Assembly: GCA_001310715.1 (NCBI GenBank)
Contig: BAXV01000107.1
Location: 1-9,737, forward strand
Length of the DNA stretch: 9,737 bases
Direction: 5' to 3'
From: Pseudovibrio sp. JCM 19062
GTDB lineage: Bacteria > Pseudomonadota > Alphaproteobacteria > Rhizobiales > Stappiaceae
Shown: positions 7,157-9,737 of the stretch, piece after piece
How positions within the stretch are numbered: the stretch's first letter is position 1
Layout: the number at the start of each line of letters is the position of its first letter
Made by a program: the position numbers and the translations under genes
The notes under the pieces: generated by a model
The model's database searches: none
Seen by the model: the letters and a program-made list of their open reading frames with translations, nothing else
What the model was told of the DNA's origin: nothing

Positions 7157-7522
7157 ATGGCGATCTATCGGAGCGTTTTTCGGAATGTCACAGAAGAGAA
7201 ACAACACTGGATGTTTCTCAATAAAGCCAATCGATATGTCAGCCTGCTGCCTGCTCGTTCTGAATTTGAAACCGAGCCTTTTGATTTCCGCCGTAATGCC
7301 TCAGTTAATCTGCTTGTGAACGGCGGCTTGTACGGCACATCACTGCGTTACAATTCGTTGCGTGACAGCTGGAGCCTTTGGCCTTTGACGAGTGACTTTT
7401 CGTTGCAAGTTGAAAAGCGCAGTGTGATTGTCGAATGTGCTTTGACGACGCCCTATACCAATGATGCCAATGTGGACTCTCTTACTCGGTTTTATGAGGA
7501 GATGAGCAGGCCAAGTGGTTGA
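7157..7522 (+). CDS. Hypothetical protein, 121 residues, family not recognised
   Basis: I do not recognise the family. ATG 7157 follows a gagg ribosome binding site at 7149-7152 with a short 4-nt spacer. The product looks soluble: no signal peptide, no long hydrophobic segment and no cysteine-rich or metal motif. It is rich in aromatics (repeated W, F, Y) and polar residues, with a middle part (about residues 50-95) that alternates as in beta strands (LLVNGGLYGTSLRYNSLRDS, then VEKRSVIVECALTT). It is divergent from the amidohydrolase and converges on the methyltransferase gene, whose reconstructed stop is 16 bp beyond its own stop. Codon use resembles its neighbours, and the open frame with ribosome binding site fills the gap well, so it is probably a real gene. 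No function is proposed. Confidence 0.65.
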   Translation: MAIYRSVFRNVTEEKQHWMFLNKANRYVSLLPARSEFETEPFDFRRNASVNLLVNGGLYGTSLRYNSLRDSWSLWPLTSDFSLQVEKRSVIVECALTTPYTNDANVDSLTRFYEEMSRPSG

Positions 7523-7538
7523 GCCTTGTTATTGGTTA

Positions 7539-8194
7539 TCACGCAAAGGTGTAGACGGAGGTCTTTTTTTTGTCTCGTTGTCTTCCAGCTCTCGTTGAAC
7601 CGGAACCTCGTAGGTTTGCAGGTGTGTGAGCCGTGATGCAGGGAAGTAGGAGCGCTGCGGGTCGCCAACCAGAACAGGGACTGGTTTGAGGGAGTGGTTT
7701 GCATCCAGCCAACTCAATACCCTTGCTGTCATCTCCGGATCATAGAAGACGTCGCCGCAACAGATCAGATCGTATTGGGTCAGAGAACTTTCAAGAAGGT
7801 CTTGTGTGGTGACTTGAATTGTAACCTGATTCAGAGCTGCGTTGATAAGTGCAGCGTCTGCAGCAAACAGGTCAATGTCAGCAGCGAGAGCTGAGGCCGC
7901 GCCAGCTTTCATGGCTGCGATGGCCACGAGGCCGGAGCCGCTGGCAAAGTCGAGGATGTGCTTGTCTTTGACGGTTTCCGGATTATCCAGAATGTAGCGT
8001 GCCAGTGCTTGTCCGCCAGCCCAGGCAAATGCCCAGAAGGGCGAGGGGACGCCGAGCTTTTCCAGCTCCTCTTCTCCCATGCGCCACAGACCAACGCTTT
8101 CGTCGGCCAGGTGGAGGGAGAGGGACGGCGCATGTGGGACAGGGTGAATGCGTGTCTGTTCCAGAATAAAGCTGCGCCGATCCCTAATTGTCAT
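7539..8194 (-). CDS. Class I SAM methyltransferase, ETFB-lysine-methyltransferase-like (PrmA-related), C-terminal frame break
   Basis: A SAM-dependent methyltransferase related to ribosomal-protein-L11 and electron-transfer-flavoprotein beta-subunit lysine methyltransferases. Motifs: PFWAFAWAGGQALAR at residues 52-66, SAM-binding motif I ILDFASGSGLVAIAA at 80-94, acidic motif II ADIDLFA at 105-111, and DLICCGDVFYDPE at 142-154 in the catalytic post-I region. Start ATG 8194 is 6 bp after the EVE-domain gene stop, so the two are probably co-transcribed. The run of eight T on + (7564-7571) puts the last residues in the wrong frame. Taken literally the gene ends at 7529 with ...RPPSTPLRDNQ. With one more A on the coding strand it ends KKKTSVYTFA and TGA at 7539-7541, closer to what I expect of the family. 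About 218 residues. Family is clear; the protein substrate is inferred. Confidence 0.87.
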
Positions 8195-8200
8195 TGCAGA

Positions 8201-8641
8201 TCAGACCTCGGAAGGGTCCATGCCTGCCATTTCCAGAACAATTGCCCACTCTTCCGGCTTTACCGGCTGAACGGACAGGCGCATGGAGGTCACCAAGGCC
8301 ATATCAGAGAGGCGTTCCTCGGCTTTGACCTGCGCGAGCGTGACAGTCTGCGGCAGGTCTTTTACGGCTTTGATGTCTACGCATTCCCAGCGTGGATCAT
8401 CGGTCGTGGAATCCGGATGGACCAAGGCACTCACTTCTACAATACCGACGACTTCCTTGCCGATATTGGAGTGATAGAAGAAGCCGCGGTCGCCGATTTT
8501 CATATCGCGCATGAAGTTGCGGGCCTGATAGTTGCGTATGCCGTCCCACTCTTCGCCTTCTTCGCCCTTGGCTTTTTGTTGTTCCCAAGACCATTTGTTA
8601 GGTTCGGATTTGAACAGCCAGTATTGCAACGCTTCCTCCAT
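8201..8641 (-). CDS. EVE-domain protein (PUA/YTH-related nucleic-acid-binding fold)
   Basis: Single-domain EVE protein of 146 residues. The EVE fold is related to PUA and YTH and is thought to recognise modified nucleotides in RNA or DNA. The sequence carries the family's opening YWLFKSEP at residues 7-14, the WSWEQQKAKGEEGEEWDGIRNYQARN block, MKIGDRGFFYHSN, and the EWAIVLEMAG C-terminus. I chose ATG 8641 because family members begin a few residues before YWLFKSEP; an upstream GTG at 8695 would add 18 residues of unrelated sequence. No good ribosome binding site precedes 8641, so the start is not certain. The frame is intact. The methyltransferase gene follows after 6 bp. Although some EVE domains occur in defence proteins, this stand-alone form beside gpsA looks like a housekeeping gene. 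Confidence 0.92.
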   Translation of the reverse strand: MEEALQYWLFKSEPNKWSWEQQKAKGEEGEEWDGIRNYQARNFMRDMKIGDRGFFYHSNIGKEVVGIVEVSALVHPDSTTDDPRWECVDIKAVKDLPQTVTLAQVKAEERLSDMALVTSMRLSVQPVKPEEWAIVLEMAGMDPSEV

Positions 8642-8703
8642 GTAAACTGTATGTGTGTTTTGACCGAAGTGATCGAGTAGATGCTTCGGGAACACACAGT
8701 AAA

Positions 8704-8740
8704 TGGAGCACCAGCTTTTCGAAACAAGACGGGTGCTCCA
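8704..8740. promoter_or_regulatory. 37-nt nested inverted repeat between the YciI-like and EVE genes
   Basis: tggagcacc (8704-8712) and ggtgctcca (8732-8740) are perfect 9-bp reverse complements. The 19-nt loop is itself partly self-complementary around ttcgaa, so a nearly continuous long stem can form. It lies 36 bp after the YciI-like stop in reading direction and 62 bp before the EVE start. No T-tract follows on either strand, so it is more likely an operator, a processing site or a Rho-linked structure than a standard terminator. Confidence 0.5.
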
Positions 8741-8776
8741 GTTTAGATATGTTGTAAAACGTAACTTACAGCAAAA

Positions 8777-9066
8777 TTACATTTCCGGGTTCTTTAATAC
8801 CCAGTTCCATGGGCGGATCTCAACAGATTCAAACAGGCCTGCCAGAGCGTATGGGTCTTCGTTCGCCACTGCCAGCGCTTCGTCGCGGTTTGCAGCTTCG
8901 ACAATGACGAGCGAACCGGTTGGGGACACAAGATCATCACACATAAACGGACCAGCACCCTTGAGGCGATCGCCGAGACCCTTCAGGAAGTTGAGGTGCT
9001 CTTCGCGGGTCTCTGACGAAGCTCTACCGAATGTGGCTTGTCTGTGCAGATGAGAGCGTACAGCAT
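8777..9066 (-). CDS. YciI-like family protein, one frame break near the N-terminus
   Basis: Small dimeric alpha-beta-barrel protein of the YciI / YCII-related family; biochemical role mostly unknown. ATG 9066 is preceded by a ggag ribosome binding site (9075-9078) 8 nt upstream and gives MLYALICTDKPHSVELRQ, the typical family start. One base is lost at about 9010-9013, after which the frame reads TREEHLNFLKGLGDRLKGAG and continues through SPTGSLVIVEAANRDEALAVANEDPY, the conserved DP-Y block, to WNWVLKNPEM and the TAA at 8777. The rebuilt length is 96 residues, normal for the family. Extending the 3' frame upstream to 9094 gives a family-foreign N-terminus, which is why I prefer a frame break. 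It lies between gpsA and the EVE gene on the same strand. Confidence 0.88.
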
Positions 9067-9151
9067 ATTGGATACTCCAGTAGCGGGATTTCATCCCAAC
9101 CTTTAAAACCCTGATTTTTGATCAGGTAGATCTGACTTTAAGTGGATTCTG
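9067..9151. other. gpsA-yciI spacer with two small hairpins
   Basis: 85 bp holding gggat-ttc-atccc (9085-9097), just upstream of the YciI-like ribosome binding site, and cctgat-N5-atcagg (9110-9126). Neither is followed by a proper T-tract on the minus strand, so read-through from gpsA into the next genes is plausible. Confidence 0.35.
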
Positions 9152-9737
9152 TTAGGGGTGGGTCTCTCGTTTGAGGGGGCGCGTCATTAAGTCGCTTAAT
9201 GCTTGTGCGACGTCGATTTTACCCGCTACGATTTGTGAAACCGCTCTTGCAATTGGCATCTCGACGCCGTGCTTTTCGGCCAAATCTACCGCGATATTGG
9301 CTGAGTGCGCGCCTTCTGCGAGTTTCTGGCCCGGTGCGACGAGTTCTTCCGGTTTTCTGCCCTGACCGATCTTGAGACCAAACGCGAAGTTGCGTGACTG
9401 GTAGAGGAACAGCTGAGCACCAGATCGCCGAGACCGGACAGGCCGGTGAGAGTTTCACTTTTTGCGTTCAATGCCATGCCAAGGCGTGTTAGTTCTGCGA
9501 AACCACGGGCGGTCAGGGCTGCCTGTGCGCTGGCACCGAGGCCGTAGCCGATAGCTGCGCCACAGGCGATGGCCAGAACGTTCTTGAGAGCACCGCCGAT
9601 CTGTACGCCGATGAGGTCATCAGTTGCGTAGGGGCGGAAACTGTTGGACGCCAATGCTGCGGAAAGCTGATCTGCGACTGCACCGTCTTCTGCTGCGATT
9701 GTAACGGCTGTTGGCAGGCCTTTGGTCACATCGCTTG
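9152..9737 (-). CDS. gpsA: Glycerol-3-phosphate dehydrogenase [NAD(P)+], 3' part, one frame break
   Basis: C-terminal part of cytoplasmic GpsA, which reduces dihydroxyacetone phosphate to sn-glycerol 3-phosphate for phospholipid synthesis. The 5' end and the NAD-binding Rossmann domain lie beyond the window. Visible from the edge: [15 protein letters not shown], then [19 protein letters not shown] with the conserved catalytic-region lysine, [22 protein letters not shown], and [18 protein letters not shown]. One base is lost at 9400-9401 (gg on +). Restoring it (T-Q-S-R-N-F) continues [20 protein letters not shown], and [17 protein letters not shown], ending THP at TAA 9152-9154. All these blocks are diagnostic for GpsA. 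It is followed on the same strand by the YciI-like, EVE and methyltransferase genes, an order I associate with alphaproteobacteria. Confidence 0.93.

Noticed and set aside
8201..8641. EVE domain as part of a defence system
   Set aside because: No McrB-type NTPase, nuclease or other defence gene is adjacent; the neighbours are housekeeping genes.
7958..8680. 240-codon plus-strand open frame
   Set aside because: It lies antisense to the methyltransferase and EVE genes, both of which have unmistakable family motifs; it is a shadow frame.
1..9737. CRISPR array, tRNA or rRNA genes, phage or transposase genes
   Set aside because: No regularly spaced direct repeats, no cloverleaf with a CCA or GTTCGA-type T-arm, no rRNA-like stretches and no transposase or integrase motifs were seen on either strand.

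Overview
The window looks like chromosomal DNA of an alphaproteobacterium of the Hyphomicrobiales (Rhizobiales) type. Two things suggest this. There are two copies of a bipartite palindromic repeat with the sequence hallmark of the RIME / Bru-RS class of intergenic repeats known from that order. The right end also carries a set of alphaproteobacterial housekeeping genes on one strand (gpsA, a YciI-like gene, an EVE-domain gene and an ETFB-lysine-methyltransferase-like gene). Base composition looks close to even, so a moderate-GC member such as the Pseudovibrio/Stappiaceae group is a guess, not a demonstrated assignment.

Layout, left to right. Positions 1-1402 are a gene-poor stretch bounded by an inverted pair of 105-bp repeats (65-169 and 1298-1402). 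The only recognisable gene between them is a GNAT acetyltransferase (707-1157, + strand). A TenA/PqqC-like gene (1432-2122, +) starts 29 bp after the right repeat and ends in a clear terminator. A 311-bp regulatory-looking gap leads to a complete three-gene amino-acid importer of the cystine (TcyJ/TcyL/TcyN) kind: binding protein, permease and ATPase (2492-4676, +), closed by a strong terminator. Converging on it from the minus strand are a PLP fold-type II dehydratase/lyase (4723-5672) and an M20D amidohydrolase (5746-6917). A small unrecognised gene (7157-7522, +) is divergent from the amidohydrolase. The remainder, on the minus strand, is the methyltransferase, the EVE-domain protein, the YciI-like protein and the 3' part of gpsA.

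How they may work together: the importer, the amidohydrolase and the PLP enzyme would fit import of a cystine-like or N-acylated amino acid, deacylation, and beta-elimination. That is inference from adjacency only. The right-hand block reads as ordinary housekeeping.

The most striking property of the window is technical. Eight of the twelve recognisable genes carry single-base indels (ten in total), nine of them apparent one-base losses and several in short homopolymers. No in-frame stop codon was seen once the frame is restored. This pattern points to uncorrected sequencing error more than to gene decay. The affected genes are annotated here over their reconstructed full spans.
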